A stretch of 64,000 nt of DNA. Origin: Myxosarcina sp. GI1 (GTDB taxonomy: Bacteria; Cyanobacteriota; Cyanobacteriia; Cyanobacteriales; Xenococcaceae). The position numbers were made by a program, and so were the translations under genes. Shown here piece by piece: positions 37,379-46,551 of this stretch. The DNA is taken from assembly GCF_000756305.1 (NCBI RefSeq), contig NZ_JRFE01000014.1, forward strand, positions 587,006 through 651,005. Reading direction: 5' to 3'. The number at the start of each line of letters is the position of its first letter. Positions within the stretch are counted from its first letter, which is position 1. The notes under the pieces are model-generated. The model searched no databases and was not told where the DNA came from. It saw only the letters and a list, made by a program, of their open reading frames with translations.

Positions 37379-39298
37379 ATGAATGTTTCACCCTTTGGTT
37401 CTTGGTACTCGCCGATAAGCTCGGATTTAATTGTTTCACAAGCTATTGGTATTGGTAATGTTGCTGTAGAAGAAAACTGTATTTATTGGTTAGAAAAACG
37501 CCCCACAGAAAAAGGTAGAAACGTTTTAGTTCGATACCAAGAAGGTAAGAGTACCGATGTGACTCCAGCACCATACAACGTTAGAACCAGAGTCCATGAG
37601 TATGGTGGTGGCGCGTATGTAATTGCCAAAGAAACGGTTTATTTTTCTAATTTTCAAGATAACCGAATTTATCAAAACGGACTTGGCGAAACGCCTCAGC
37701 CTCTTACACCAGAATCTGCTAAAAGATATGCCGATTTTATTTTAGATAGCGATCGCAACCGCTTAATAGCCGTTTGTGAAGACCATTCGCCAGAAGATAG
37801 CGAGGCAATTAATACGATAGTTACTATCGATTTGGCTACGGGTGAAGTTGGAGATTTAATTTCGGGTGAAGATTTTTATGCCGCACCCCGTTTGAATAAA
37901 GATGGCACACAGCTAGCCTGGTTGAGTTGGCAGCATCCCAATATGCCCTGGGATAGCTGTTATTTGTGGTTAGCTGAAGTAAATGCTGACGGTTCGATGG
38001 GTGAAGCGCAACTGGTAGCGGGAGATAAAACCGAATCTATTTGCGAACCAAAATGGTCTGAAGATGGTAGGCTTTATTTTTCTAGCGATCGCACCAACTG
38101 GTGGAATTTGTATCGCCGCAACCCAGATGGTGAAGTAGAAATTTTGCACGAAATGGCGGCAGAGTTTGCCTATCCTCACTGGGTATTTGGCTTATCTAAT
38201 TACGCTTTTAGCGGTAATTATTTAGTTTGTGCCTATACTACTGAAGGTAGCTGGCATTTAGGCAAGATAAATACTAAAAGTAAACAGTTTGAAAAAATTG
38301 ACACTCCCTATACAAGTATCTCTGACGTACAAACTACCAGTGATGGCGAGGTGGTTTTCGTCGGGGGATCGCCTACAGAAGCGACGGCAGTAGTTAAATT
38401 AAATTTAGATACTTTAGAAACTAAAATACTCAAGCGCAGCAGCAAATTAGAACTAGATTCTGGCTATCTCTCGCAACCAGAAGCGATCGCTTTTCCTACA
38501 GAAGACAATCTAACCGCTTACGCTTGGTACTACCCACCACAAAATAAAGACTACAGCGCACTAGAAGGAGAATTACCGCCTTTGGTAGTTAAAAGTCATG
38601 GTGGTCCTACCGCTGCGGCTTCGGTTACTCTCAGCCTAAAAATTCAATATTGGACGAGTCGGGGTTTTGGTTACTTAGACGTTAACTATGGCGGCAGTAT
38701 CGGCTACGGTCGCGAATATCGCCAGCGACTAGAAAATAAGTGGGGTATTGTCGATGTCGATGATTGTGTCAATGCCGCTAAATATTTAGTCGATAAAGGC
38801 AGAGTAGACGGAGAGAGATTGGTAATTACTGGCGGCAGTGCGGGAGGCTATACGACGCTAGCAGTGCTGACTTTTCGCGATACCTTTAAAGCAGGTGCCA
38901 GTCACTACGGCGTAAGCGATTTAGAGATTTTAGCCAAAGATACCCATAAGTTTGAATCTCGCTATTTAGATCGCTTGGTTGGTGATTATCCCCAACAAAA
39001 AGAAATTTATCAGGCGCGATCGCCAATTTATCATACAGAAAGTTTAAATTGTCCCGTTATCTTCTTTCAGGGGTTAGAAGATAAGGTAGTACCACCCAAT
39101 CAAGCTGAAATGATGTTTGATGCCATCAAAGCCAAAGGTTTACCCGTAGCTTACGTAACTTTTCCCGAAGAAGGACACGGTTTTCGCAGTTCGGAAAATA
39201 TTAAAAAGGCACTAGATGGCGAATTTTACTTTTACAGTCGTATTTTTGGTTTTGTGCCAGCAGATGAAATAGAACCAGTTGAGATTGTCAATTTGTAA
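37379..39298 (+). CDS. S9 prolyl-oligopeptidase-family peptidase (dipeptidyl/acylaminoacyl type)
   Basis: 639 residues. An N-terminal beta-propeller (about 10-370, repeated VYFSNF, RLYFSSDRTNWWNLYR and similar strands) guards a C-terminal alpha/beta hydrolase. Catalytic Ser is in TGGSAGGYTT (Ser487), Asp in FQGLEDKVVP (about 568) and His in PEEGHGFRS (about 600). The substrate is a short peptide that enters through the propeller. No signal peptide is present, so it is cytosolic. SHGGPTAAASVTL and DVNYGGSIGYGREYR are typical oxyanion-side sequences. Confidence 0.93.
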   Translation: MNVSPFGSWYSPISSDLIVSQAIGIGNVAVEENCIYWLEKRPTEKGRNVLVRYQEGKSTDVTPAPYNVRTRVHEYGGGAYVIAKETVYFSNFQDNRIYQNGLGETPQPLTPESAKRYADFILDSDRNRLIAVCEDHSPEDSEAINTIVTIDLATGEVGDLISGEDFYAAPRLNKDGTQLAWLSWQHPNMPWDSCYLWLAEVNADGSMGEAQLVAGDKTESICEPKWSEDGRLYFSSDRTNWWNLYRRNPDGEVEILHEMAAEFAYPHWVFGLSNYAFSGNYLVCAYTTEGSWHLGKINTKSKQFEKIDTPYTSISDVQTTSDGEVVFVGGSPTEATAVVKLNLDTLETKILKRSSKLELDSGYLSQPEAIAFPTEDNLTAYAWYYPPQNKDYSALEGELPPLVVKSHGGPTAAASVTLSLKIQYWTSRGFGYLDVNYGGSIGYGREYRQRLENKWGIVDVDDCVNAAKYLVDKGRVDGERLVITGGSAGGYTTLAVLTFRDTFKAGASHYGVSDLEILAKDTHKFESRYLDRLVGDYPQQKEIYQARSPIYHTESLNCPVIFFQGLEDKVVPPNQAEMMFDAIKAKGLPVAYVTFPEEGHGFRSSENIKKALDGEFYFYSRIFGFVPADEIEPVEIVNL

Positions 39299-39749
39299 TT
39301 ACCACAATTTATAGTCATGACTAGCATTGAGTGCATCCCAATAATGCAGTAAGCAATTAAACAGATTGGCAGACGAAATCAAAATCTCAGGTTCTCAATA
39401 GAAAACTGAAAATGTTTTCCAGGTTCTCCATCATCGATGCGCTTATCTTAATGGTTGTTTTTCCACTTAATCTGACTAAGTTTTTCTACCTGTTACATAA
39501 TTAGGATGCATTCAATATTATATATACAAACCTCAAGATCCAGCTTATAAAGAATATCTTCTTTTGTTTGAAGCAACTCAACCGTATAATCGACAAAATG
39601 CTTCTTATCGAGTTAATACATATAGAGTGGCAAGAGTGCATGAAGTTGCAGCTTTAGTAGAAGGATGTTCTAGCTCGATCTCACTACCTGGGATCGAGTT
39701 CGGTTTTATAAAGGCGATTTGGTTTTAAAGCAAGTTCTCCTAAAAATTT
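39299..39749. other. Spacer with an orphan open frame
   Basis: No complete gene. A 75-codon frame on the plus strand (39501-39725) reads as real protein in places (YKPQDPAYKEYLLLFEATQP, YRVNTYRVARVHEVAALVEG) but has no ATG and no recognised family. It may be the broken end of a former gene. Confidence 0.4.
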
Positions 39750-40062
39750 CTAGCGATCGCTCTCAGAACTCATAATTACTTGTGCTAATTCTTGACGAGT
39801 AGCCCCAGCAGTCAACAATGCCCGCACAATCAAATCTAAGGAAACCGAGGGATCGCCAGACTCAATTTTAGCTACTCGCGATTGAGACGAACCCATTTTT
39901 TTGGCTAAAGTGCCTTGAGATAGATTTCTAATTTTTCTTTGTTCTTTGGCAAATAAAGCCAGTTTTACCTTCAGTTCTACTAGTTCGGTTTCAACAGGAG
40001 TTAAACCCAGAAATTCACCAGCATCTCCTACAGTCTATCCAGACTCTTCTATTCTTTTTCAT
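39750..40062 (-). pseudogene. XRE-family antitoxin, frameshifted
   Basis: Reading upstream from the stop at 39750-39752, the frame gives an HTH_3/XRE domain typical of HigA-like antitoxins: VETELVELKVKLALFAKEQR, LSQGTLAKKMGSSQSRVAKI, and ESGDPSVSLDLIVRALLTAG. The natural ATG (40060-40062) lies in another frame. The span of 313 bases is one more than a multiple of three, and in-frame stops occur just before GDAGEFLGL, so there is a frame break near 40030. It follows a toxin remnant on the same strand. Confidence 0.75.
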
Positions 40063-40096
40063 TTTTCAGAGTTTATTGTCATTACCTCTACTTTGA

Positions 40097-40225
40097 CTAA
40101 ATTGCATCATATTCCCTCAATCTCTTCTGACATTTATCGATCGGTGCGTTTGGAGTTTTATTTGTCTTTTTAGCAAACACTTCGGATAATATTTTCCGAT
40201 CGCAACATCCTTCAATTGCTCTATT
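40097..40225 (-). pseudogene. RelE/HigB-like (DUF891/Gp49) toxin, C-terminal remnant
   Basis: A 42-codon open stretch with stop at 40097-40099 reads KILSEVFAKKTNKTP then IDKCQKRLREYDAI, matching the C-terminal end of phage-derived Gp49/RelE-type toxins. The N-terminal half is missing and there is no start. Together with the frameshifted antitoxin 34 bases downstream it marks a decayed toxin-antitoxin pair. Confidence 0.65.
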
Positions 40226-40264
40226 CTAGTTTAGGTGTGGTCTTTAGTTAAAAATACTCAATAC

Positions 40265-40966
40265 ATGAAAGCAGGAAACGATAAGGCAATTGTCAAAGAT
40301 TATTTTAATGCTACGGGGTTCGATCGCTGGCGGAGAATTTATGGCAATGCTGAAGATGTCAATAAAGTACAGCAGGATATTCGCGTTGGACATCAACAAA
40401 CTATCGATACGGTAGTTGAATGGTTGCAGCAAGACGGTAATTTAAACGAGATTTCGGTTTGCGATGCAGGTTGTGGCGTAGGTAGTCTCAGTATTCCCTT
40501 AGCTAAAGAGGGTGCAACGGTTTTTGCTAGTGATATTTCCGAAAAAATGGTAGGAGAAGCTAAAGCCAAAGCTGCAAATATTCTGGAAGATACCAGCAAA
40601 CTGACTTTTGCTGTCGAAGATTTGGAAGCCTTAGGCGGTAAATACCACACCGTTATTTGTCTGGATGTCTTGATTCACTATCCCCAAGCAGAAGCAGCGA
40701 AAATGATCGCACATTTAGCATCTTTAGCTGAGTCGCGTATTATTCTGAGTTTTGCACCCAAAACGTTTTTACTATCAATTCTTAAAAAGATCGGTGAATT
40801 TTTTCCTGGTGCTTCTAAAGCCACTCGCGCTTATCAACACAAGGAATCCAATATTATCAGTATCTTAGAGAAAAATGGCTTTGCTGTCAAACGTCAGGGA
40901 ATGACTAGCACTCGCTTTTATTATTCGCGTATTTTGGAAGCAGAACGAAAAAAAGTTAAAAGTTAA
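40265..40966 (+). CDS. bchM: Magnesium-protoporphyrin IX methyltransferase
   Basis: 233 residues from the ATG at 40265. The GTG at 40235 adds ten unlikely residues. It begins with NDKAIVKDYFNATGFDRWRR, the family signature, then the SAM-binding motif I VCDAGCGVGSLSIPLAKEG, DISEKMVGEAKAKA, and ICLDVLIHYPQ. It methylates the C13 propionate of Mg-protoporphyrin IX in chlorophyll synthesis, acting at the membrane surface. It is also called ChlM. No other chlorophyll gene is nearby. Confidence 0.94.
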   Translation: MKAGNDKAIVKDYFNATGFDRWRRIYGNAEDVNKVQQDIRVGHQQTIDTVVEWLQQDGNLNEISVCDAGCGVGSLSIPLAKEGATVFASDISEKMVGEAKAKAANILEDTSKLTFAVEDLEALGGKYHTVICLDVLIHYPQAEAAKMIAHLASLAESRIILSFAPKTFLLSILKKIGEFFPGASKATRAYQHKESNIISILEKNGFAVKRQGMTSTRFYYSRILEAERKKVKS

Positions 40967-41132
40967 AAGGAAAAAGTTAAAAGTAGCGAGTTAGATATTT
41001 TAGGCAAATGACTTTAGTAGATTTTGTCCGCTCTAAATTTGTACTCAACCTATAAACTTGCGATATCGGTAAAAATTAATATTATGGCTTGCAAAAATAA
41101 AACAACATATATAAAGACAACCTTATTTTGAC

Positions 41133-43595
41133 ATGCAGATGATTGATTCATCTCAGTTTATTGCTACCGAATCTTTGGGGAGTAAGGGAGAGACAGCAGA
41201 ACGGTTAGTTTGGGAGGGAATTAAAGCTAGTTTTGGCGAGCGCAACTGTTTGGCGTATTGGCGTTACCCAATTTTTTCTAGTACGGGTAAATTTCGCAAA
41301 GAACCAGATATTTTAATTGCCGATTATTGGTTGGGTTTAATTGTTATTGAAGTTAAGGGAATTAATATTGAAAACGTTGCTGCAATAAATGGTCATCGTT
41401 GGGAATATCGAAACTTTTATACTGACTACGGCAATCCCTATCAACAAGCAGAAAATCAATTATATAGTTTATTAGAATATTGCGATCGCGAGCCTTTATT
41501 AAATAAACGAGTTACCGCTAGAGCGATGGTAGCTTTGCCGTTAATTACCCAGGAAGAATGGCAGCAACTAGGTTTTGACAAACTACCAAATAATCCACCA
41601 ATTCTATTTAAAAATAGCTTCAGTTCGCCAACATCAACTTTAGAATCTATTACTAAAGCCTCGGTAATTAGATCTGGTGTTGGACTAACCTCAACTCAAT
41701 GGCAATTATTGCTGGCAGTTTTGGGTGGTACGACACTATATATCCAACCCTATAGAAGCAGACCAACGGGAAATGACACTCGTACTAATATTATCCAACA
41801 GGCGCGATCGCGTCTCAATCGACTGGACTTACAGCAAGAAAAGCTAGCCAAACAAATTCCACCAGGAATGCAAAGAATTAGAGGTGTTGCTGGTTCTGGC
41901 AAAACTGTAATTCTCTGTCAAAAAGCCGCACTGATGCACGTTAAATATCCACAGTGGCGGATCGCATTAGTTTTTTTTTCGCGGAGTTTGTACGAGTCGA
42001 TAACCCAACAGGTAGAGCGATGGATACGTTATTTTACTAACGGCGATCGCGGCTACGACCGACAATCCAATTTAAAAATATTACACGCCTGGGGTAGCAG
42101 AGAACAACCTGGTTTTTATAGTACTATTTGTAAACTAACGGGTGTTAGACCTTTAGGCGTTAACTATACCGAACTTCAACAGCCTAACGAAGCTTTAGCC
42201 GAAGTTTGCGTTCGCTTATTAGAAGCTACTGCCATACCGCAGCTTTACGACGCTATCTTAATCGACGAAGGACAAGATTTAATTGTCGAGCGTTGGAAAT
42301 ATCGAGACAAACAACCTTTTTACTGGTTAGCATATCAGGCTTTACGTCCCGTCAATCCCATTCATCCCGAACAAAAAAGGCTAATTTGGGCTTATGATGA
42401 ATTGCAAAGTTTGGATAGTTTGTATACTCCTGATGCTTGCGAACTGTTTGGAGAAGAACTAGGACATTTAGTTACGGGTAAGCACAGTAACGATATCAAT
42501 AAAACCGAAATTTTAACTTGTTGCTATCGTACTCCCAAACAAATTATAGTTACCGCTCATGCGATCGCAATGGGATTATTGAGAAAACAGGGAATGCTGA
42601 CGGGTTCAATTTATCCTGAAGAATGGCAGGCATTAGGTTATCAAATAAACGGTAACTTAGAAAACGGCACGTTGGTTACTCTCAAACGCCACGACAAAGA
42701 TTCACCCAATTTAGTTGGCGAACTATGGTCGGAAAATATTATCGAATTTAATAAATTTTCAACTCGTCAACAAGAATTAAGCGTTTTAGCAGACAACATT
42801 AAATATAATTTAGCCACAGATAAATTACGAAGCGATCGCGAAATTTTAGTTATAGTTTTAGGGACTTTCTATGTCGCAGCGGAACTAGAATTAGAAGTTG
42901 CTAAATTTTCAATCAGACAGGGACTTAATATTTATCTGCCTACAAATAGCGATATTAACATTTTATATACCGAACCAGATAAACGCTTACCAGACTGTTT
43001 TTGGCATAGTGGTGCAGTAACTATTTCTACTATTTATCGAGCTAAAGGACAAGAAGCAGATATGGTATATTTAGTCGGCTTAGATAACATTGCCAGACAG
43101 GAAGATAATCTGTCTTTACGCCATCAATTACTTGTTGCTCTAACTCGCTCTAAAGGTTGGGTAAATATTAGCGGTATCGGAGATTATTCTTTATACAGAG
43201 AATTAGAAGTAATTATAGCCAGTGACGATACGATTGAGTTTACTTTTAACGCTCCCATGCAAAAAACTATTGCTATAGGCGATCGCGCCGAACTATTAAC
43301 AGGTTATGCTTTAGGAAGAACCAACTTTCGACATGCTAATTTATTCCAGGCAGATTTATCAGAGTTAAACTTGGCAAATATCAATTTAATCGATGCTAAC
43401 CTATCGGAAGCCAATTTAACTAATACTAACTTATCGGGAGCAAAGCTAATTGCTGCTAATTTATCGGGAGCCAATTTAACTAATACTAACTTTACCAAAG
43501 CAAAATTAATCAGCGCAAATCTAATCAATGCAAATTTAACTAACACTAACTTTACCAAAGCCGATTTAACCAATATTATTTTGAATGACAATTAA
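41133..43595 (+). CDS. NERD nuclease - SF1 (UvrD-like) helicase - pentapeptide-repeat fusion
   Basis: 820 residues. Residues 10-140 are NERD-like: SKGETAERLVWEGI (E20/E23), FRKEPDILIAD (D59) and LIVIEVKGINIE (E73, K75), a PD-(D/E)xK nuclease pattern. A superfamily 1 helicase core follows: Walker A RGVAGSGKT (251-258), Walker B YDAILIDEGQD (D378/E379), RLIWAYDELQSLD (motif III), CCYRTP (IV), TISTIYRAKGQEADMVYLVG (V) and LLVALTRSKGWV (VI). From about 730 to the end lie some 17 pentapeptide repeats (ANLSEANLTNTNLSGAKL-type), a beta-helix that can mimic DNA. All catalytic motifs appear intact. It is a single gene, 53 bases before holA. A role in DNA repair or phage defence is inference. Confidence 0.9.
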   Translation: MQMIDSSQFIATESLGSKGETAERLVWEGIKASFGERNCLAYWRYPIFSSTGKFRKEPDILIADYWLGLIVIEVKGINIENVAAINGHRWEYRNFYTDYGNPYQQAENQLYSLLEYCDREPLLNKRVTARAMVALPLITQEEWQQLGFDKLPNNPPILFKNSFSSPTSTLESITKASVIRSGVGLTSTQWQLLLAVLGGTTLYIQPYRSRPTGNDTRTNIIQQARSRLNRLDLQQEKLAKQIPPGMQRIRGVAGSGKTVILCQKAALMHVKYPQWRIALVFFSRSLYESITQQVERWIRYFTNGDRGYDRQSNLKILHAWGSREQPGFYSTICKLTGVRPLGVNYTELQQPNEALAEVCVRLLEATAIPQLYDAILIDEGQDLIVERWKYRDKQPFYWLAYQALRPVNPIHPEQKRLIWAYDELQSLDSLYTPDACELFGEELGHLVTGKHSNDINKTEILTCCYRTPKQIIVTAHAIAMGLLRKQGMLTGSIYPEEWQALGYQINGNLENGTLVTLKRHDKDSPNLVGELWSENIIEFNKFSTRQQELSVLADNIKYNLATDKLRSDREILVIVLGTFYVAAELELEVAKFSIRQGLNIYLPTNSDINILYTEPDKRLPDCFWHSGAVTISTIYRAKGQEADMVYLVGLDNIARQEDNLSLRHQLLVALTRSKGWVNISGIGDYSLYRELEVIIASDDTIEFTFNAPMQKTIAIGDRAELLTGYALGRTNFRHANLFQADLSELNLANINLIDANLSEANLTNTNLSGAKLIAANLSGANLTNTNFTKAKLISANLINANLTNTNFTKADLTNIILNDN

Positions 43596-43648
43596 CCACT
43601 AACCACTAATTACCTCAATTAACCTCAAATTGTCGTTCTATAAAAAAG

Positions 43649-44626
43649 ATGCCTATATATTTATATTGGGGAGAAGACGATTTCGCCATCGCTAAAGCAG
43701 TAAAACAACTACACGATCGCGTTTTAGATCCTGACTGGCTACAGTTTAACTATCAAAAGCTGACAGGCGATCGCGGCGAAACAATTATTGAAGGTTTGAA
43801 TCAAGCTATAACTCCCGTATTTGGTATGGGAGAGCGTTTGACGTGGCTAGATGATACTACTATTTGCCAGCAGTGTTCGCAAGATACCTTAACTGAATTA
43901 GAACGCACATTAACTGTTATTCCCGACAATTCTCATTTACTTTTAACTACCACTAAAAAACCAGATGGAAGATTAAAGTCTACCAAGCTAATTAAAAAAC
44001 ACGCTGAGGTTAAAGAATTCAGCTTAATCCCTCCCTGGAAAACTGAAATAATTGCTAGTAAAATAAAAGATTTTGCCCAAGAAATAGACATTAACTTAAC
44101 ACCAAAGGCAATAAAACTACTAGTAGATTCTGTAGGAAACAATACCAGACAATTATGGAACGAACTAGAAAAACTACAGATTTATCAAGGAGAAAATAAG
44201 AATGCGATCGATGAAGAAATAGTCCCTAAACTAGTTGTTTGCAATACCCAAAACAGTCTCAAACTCGCCGCAGCAATTAAAGATGGCAAAACAGAAACAG
44301 CCTTAGAATTAGTTACGGGTTTGATCGATCGTAACGAACCTGCTTTAAGAATTATTGCTACTCTAGTCGGGCAGTTTCGCACCTGGACGATAGTTAAACT
44401 AATGCAGGAAGCAGGAGAAAAAGACGATCGCGCGATCGCCACAGCAGCAGAAATTAATAATCCCAATCGACTTTACTATATTCGCCAAGAAATCGCTCGC
44501 GTTTCAGGACAACAATTTATGACTGCTTTGCCGATGCTTTTAGAGCTAGAATATAGCTTAAAAAGAGGTGCCGAACCTTTAGCAACACTACAAACCAAAG
44601 CGATCGAACTAGCTAATTTATTTTAG
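43649..44626 (+). CDS. holA: DNA polymerase III delta subunit
   Basis: 325 residues of the HolA/clamp-loader delta type. It begins MPIYLYWGEDDFAIAKAVKQL and continues FGMGERLTWLDD, LLLTTTKKPDGRLKSTKLIK, and the C-terminal collar domain with RNEPALRIIATLVGQFRTW and LELEYSLKRGAEP. It opens the beta clamp for loading on DNA. No zinc site is expected in delta. It follows the NERD-helicase gene on the same strand with a gap of 53 bases, so the two may be co-transcribed. Confidence 0.93.
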   Translation: MPIYLYWGEDDFAIAKAVKQLHDRVLDPDWLQFNYQKLTGDRGETIIEGLNQAITPVFGMGERLTWLDDTTICQQCSQDTLTELERTLTVIPDNSHLLLTTTKKPDGRLKSTKLIKKHAEVKEFSLIPPWKTEIIASKIKDFAQEIDINLTPKAIKLLVDSVGNNTRQLWNELEKLQIYQGENKNAIDEEIVPKLVVCNTQNSLKLAAAIKDGKTETALELVTGLIDRNEPALRIIATLVGQFRTWTIVKLMQEAGEKDDRAIATAAEINNPNRLYYIRQEIARVSGQQFMTALPMLLELEYSLKRGAEPLATLQTKAIELANLF

Positions 44627-44663
44627 TAACATGAAAGCTTTACGATCTTTCAGTTATTTCTCG

Positions 44664-44792
44664 TCATTCATTATCGATCTCTAATTCTTCTTTACGCAGT
44701 GTTTCAGATGCTTCAACGCTATCTCGTTCTACTTCCTTCTTAATGCTTAAGTATTTTACTTCTACCAATAGCTGTAGTTCTAGCGTTCGTAT
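44664..44792 (-). pseudogene. DUF2382 (YsnF/AvaK-like) C-terminal fragment
   Basis: 43 codons ending at TGA (44664-44666) read VKYLSIKKEVERDSVEASET then LRKEELEIDNE, the repetitive end of a DUF2382 domain. No start and no earlier part are visible on the minus strand. It looks like a remnant of a stress-related gene, consistent with the stress-type neighbours downstream. Confidence 0.55.
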
Positions 44793-44892
44793 TTAAGTTG
44801 AGAAATAAATTTTTATTGTTTTTTATTACTTGACGGCGATCTCTTTTTTAAGTTAGCAAAATATAGCGATCGCCACTGCATAAATTGTAAAT

Positions 44893-45225
44893 CTATTGAC
44901 GTTCGGGTTGTTGTGGTTCTAGAGCATCGGTAGTATCTACAGAATCTTCTAAAATATCTTTATCCATTTCATCGGCATAATTTTCGTTAGTTTCTTCAAC
45001 TACACTAGTGTCTCCATCACCATCTTCTTTAGTTTCGGTGACGCTAACATCTTCATCACCTTCAATAAAATCTGCATCTTCTCGGTCTGCCGCATCTTCG
45101 ACTGGATTTTCGATGTAGTTACCGTCTATATCAGTTTCACGCTGGGCATTTACATCCTTTGCAGACACACTAATGCCCAAAATAGTAAAAATAATTACTG
45201 CTGTATATAAATTTAAAAGTTTCAT
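44893..45225 (-). CDS. Acidic exported protein
   Basis: 110 residues from the ATG at 45225. The first 28 residues (KLLNLYTAVIIFTILGISVSA) form a signal peptide with cleavage near AKDVNAQ. The mature part is almost entirely polar and very acidic, rich in Asp, Glu and Thr (DADFIEGDEDVSVTETKEDG), with no Cys and no fold predicted by eye. It is likely disordered and periplasmic. It might bind divalent cations. A frame extended to 45279 would place the signal sequence internally and is rejected. Family not recognised. Confidence 0.7.
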   Translation of the reverse strand: MKLLNLYTAVIIFTILGISVSAKDVNAQRETDIDGNYIENPVEDAADREDADFIEGDEDVSVTETKEDGDGDTSVVEETNENYADEMDKDILEDSVDTTDALEPQQPERQ

Positions 45226-45569
45226 ATTTTTAAAACTGAGATTGTAATTTACTTGGTCGCGCTCATTTATCGTTACCAAACTTAACCTTTAAAAGTTCAA
45301 AAGTAAATATGCAATTTTAATTATTTTTTCGCGTCATCAAAAAGACAAATAGCGATCGTGCACAAGTCAAATTATCTTCACTGGAAAGACATATTTACTA
45401 GATATGCTAATTTAAGTAAGTTTTGAATAACAGAAAACAGCTTTTTACTTTAGCTGAAAATATTGTGCATTCGTAAAATTAGTTCGATCCTTTTGTTTTC
45501 AAGCGAACAGACAATATTTCAAACACAAATATTTCATTAAATTAAATTGACATAGTTAGCATAAACATA
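45226..45569. other. Divergent intergenic region
   Basis: 344 AT-rich bases between the divergent acidic exported protein and DUF3102 genes. No coding frame or strong repeat seen. Confidence 0.35.
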
Positions 45570-46544
45570 ATGAGTAAAATTTCAGATGAGAGCTTTGAAT
45601 ATACCCTTTTAGATGACGAAACCAGATCGCTTGTCTGGCAACGCGCATCCGAAATCAAAAATTTAATGCGTCTTACTGCTGAAAATATTATTAATATTGG
45701 TAAAAAATTAACAGAAGTTAAAGAACAGCTAAGGCACGGTAGTTTTCAAAGGTGGTTGAGAACTGAATTTGAATGGAGCGAGCAAACAGCTCGTCAATTT
45801 ATGCAAGTATATCGCTGGGCAGAAACTTTAGAAAACAAAAATTTTGTGTTTTCCCAATTAGCTACATCCGCACTATATTTATTAGCTGCCCCATCGACAC
45901 CATCGGCAGCTAGAGAGGAAGTCATGAGTCTAGTCGATGCAGGCGAAAAAGTTACTTATACCGATGCTAAAACTATAGTAAATCACTATAAAAAACTAAC
46001 TACGACTGATGAGAAGCAAATAGAAAAGATTATTGATATTGAAGCTCGAAGCGAAGAAGATAATAGTTCTCAAATAGAATTTGCTTTTAACCGATTATAT
46101 CGTTTGGAAACTGCAAATTCAGGCTATCTTATAAGACTTTATCGAGCGGATGAACTGGAAACAATAACTAACTTAAATGTAGGAAAGACCGTCAAGATAA
46201 AGGTGGGTCGTCGTAAGGGACAAACAGCGAAAATAGTTGAAATTTTAACTGACTTACAATCAACAGAAACCGACTCAGAAGAGGTACCAATGCTACCTGC
46301 TAGTCATGAAACTCAAGCCAGCAACATTACTGTTCGCACTGTGAACAAGTCAGATTTGTATGAAGGCAGAATACAGGGTGAAACAGGCAAACAATTATTA
46401 CTTAGTTATGGCAAGGTTTGTCTGGCTGTTGAGGGAAAGGCTAAAGTTTTATCAGCCTTTATCGAACAACTACAAACTAATTCTGCTTTTGTCGAGGAGA
46501 CATTCGAGCGAGTGCAATACTGGCAACAAACTCCTGAAAGTTAG
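45570..46544 (+). CDS. DUF3102-like protein with a novel C-terminal region
   Basis: 324 residues. The N-terminal 100 residues (IKNLMRLTAENIINIGKKLT, GSFQRWLRTEFEWSEQTARQ) match DUF3102, common on phages, plasmids and in cyanobacteria. This is followed by VLSL-like helical repeats (YLLAAPSTPSAAREEVMSLV). The middle (LIRLYRADELETITNLNVGK, VKVGRRKGQTA) and C-terminal part (RTVNKSDLYEGRIQGETGKQ) are not recognised. Probably DNA-associated. Its convergent neighbour is a DUF389 gene only seven bases away. Confidence 0.75.
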   Translation: MSKISDESFEYTLLDDETRSLVWQRASEIKNLMRLTAENIINIGKKLTEVKEQLRHGSFQRWLRTEFEWSEQTARQFMQVYRWAETLENKNFVFSQLATSALYLLAAPSTPSAAREEVMSLVDAGEKVTYTDAKTIVNHYKKLTTTDEKQIEKIIDIEARSEEDNSSQIEFAFNRLYRLETANSGYLIRLYRADELETITNLNVGKTVKIKVGRRKGQTAKIVEILTDLQSTETDSEEVPMLPASHETQASNITVRTVNKSDLYEGRIQGETGKQLLLSYGKVCLAVEGKAKVLSAFIEQLQTNSAFVEETFERVQYWQQTPES

Positions 46545-46551
46545 AACGAGT

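Noticed and set aside
39946-40173. Plus-strand 75-codon frame at the toxin-antitoxin remnant
   Set aside because: It is antisense to recognisable XRE and toxin sequence, which explains the region better.
43304-43591. Antisense frame over the helicase tail
   Set aside because: Same effect: reverse translation of pentapeptide repeats.
44641-44892. New plus-strand gene after holA
   Set aside because: No sustained frame; the only recognisable protein signal is the minus-strand DUF2382 fragment.
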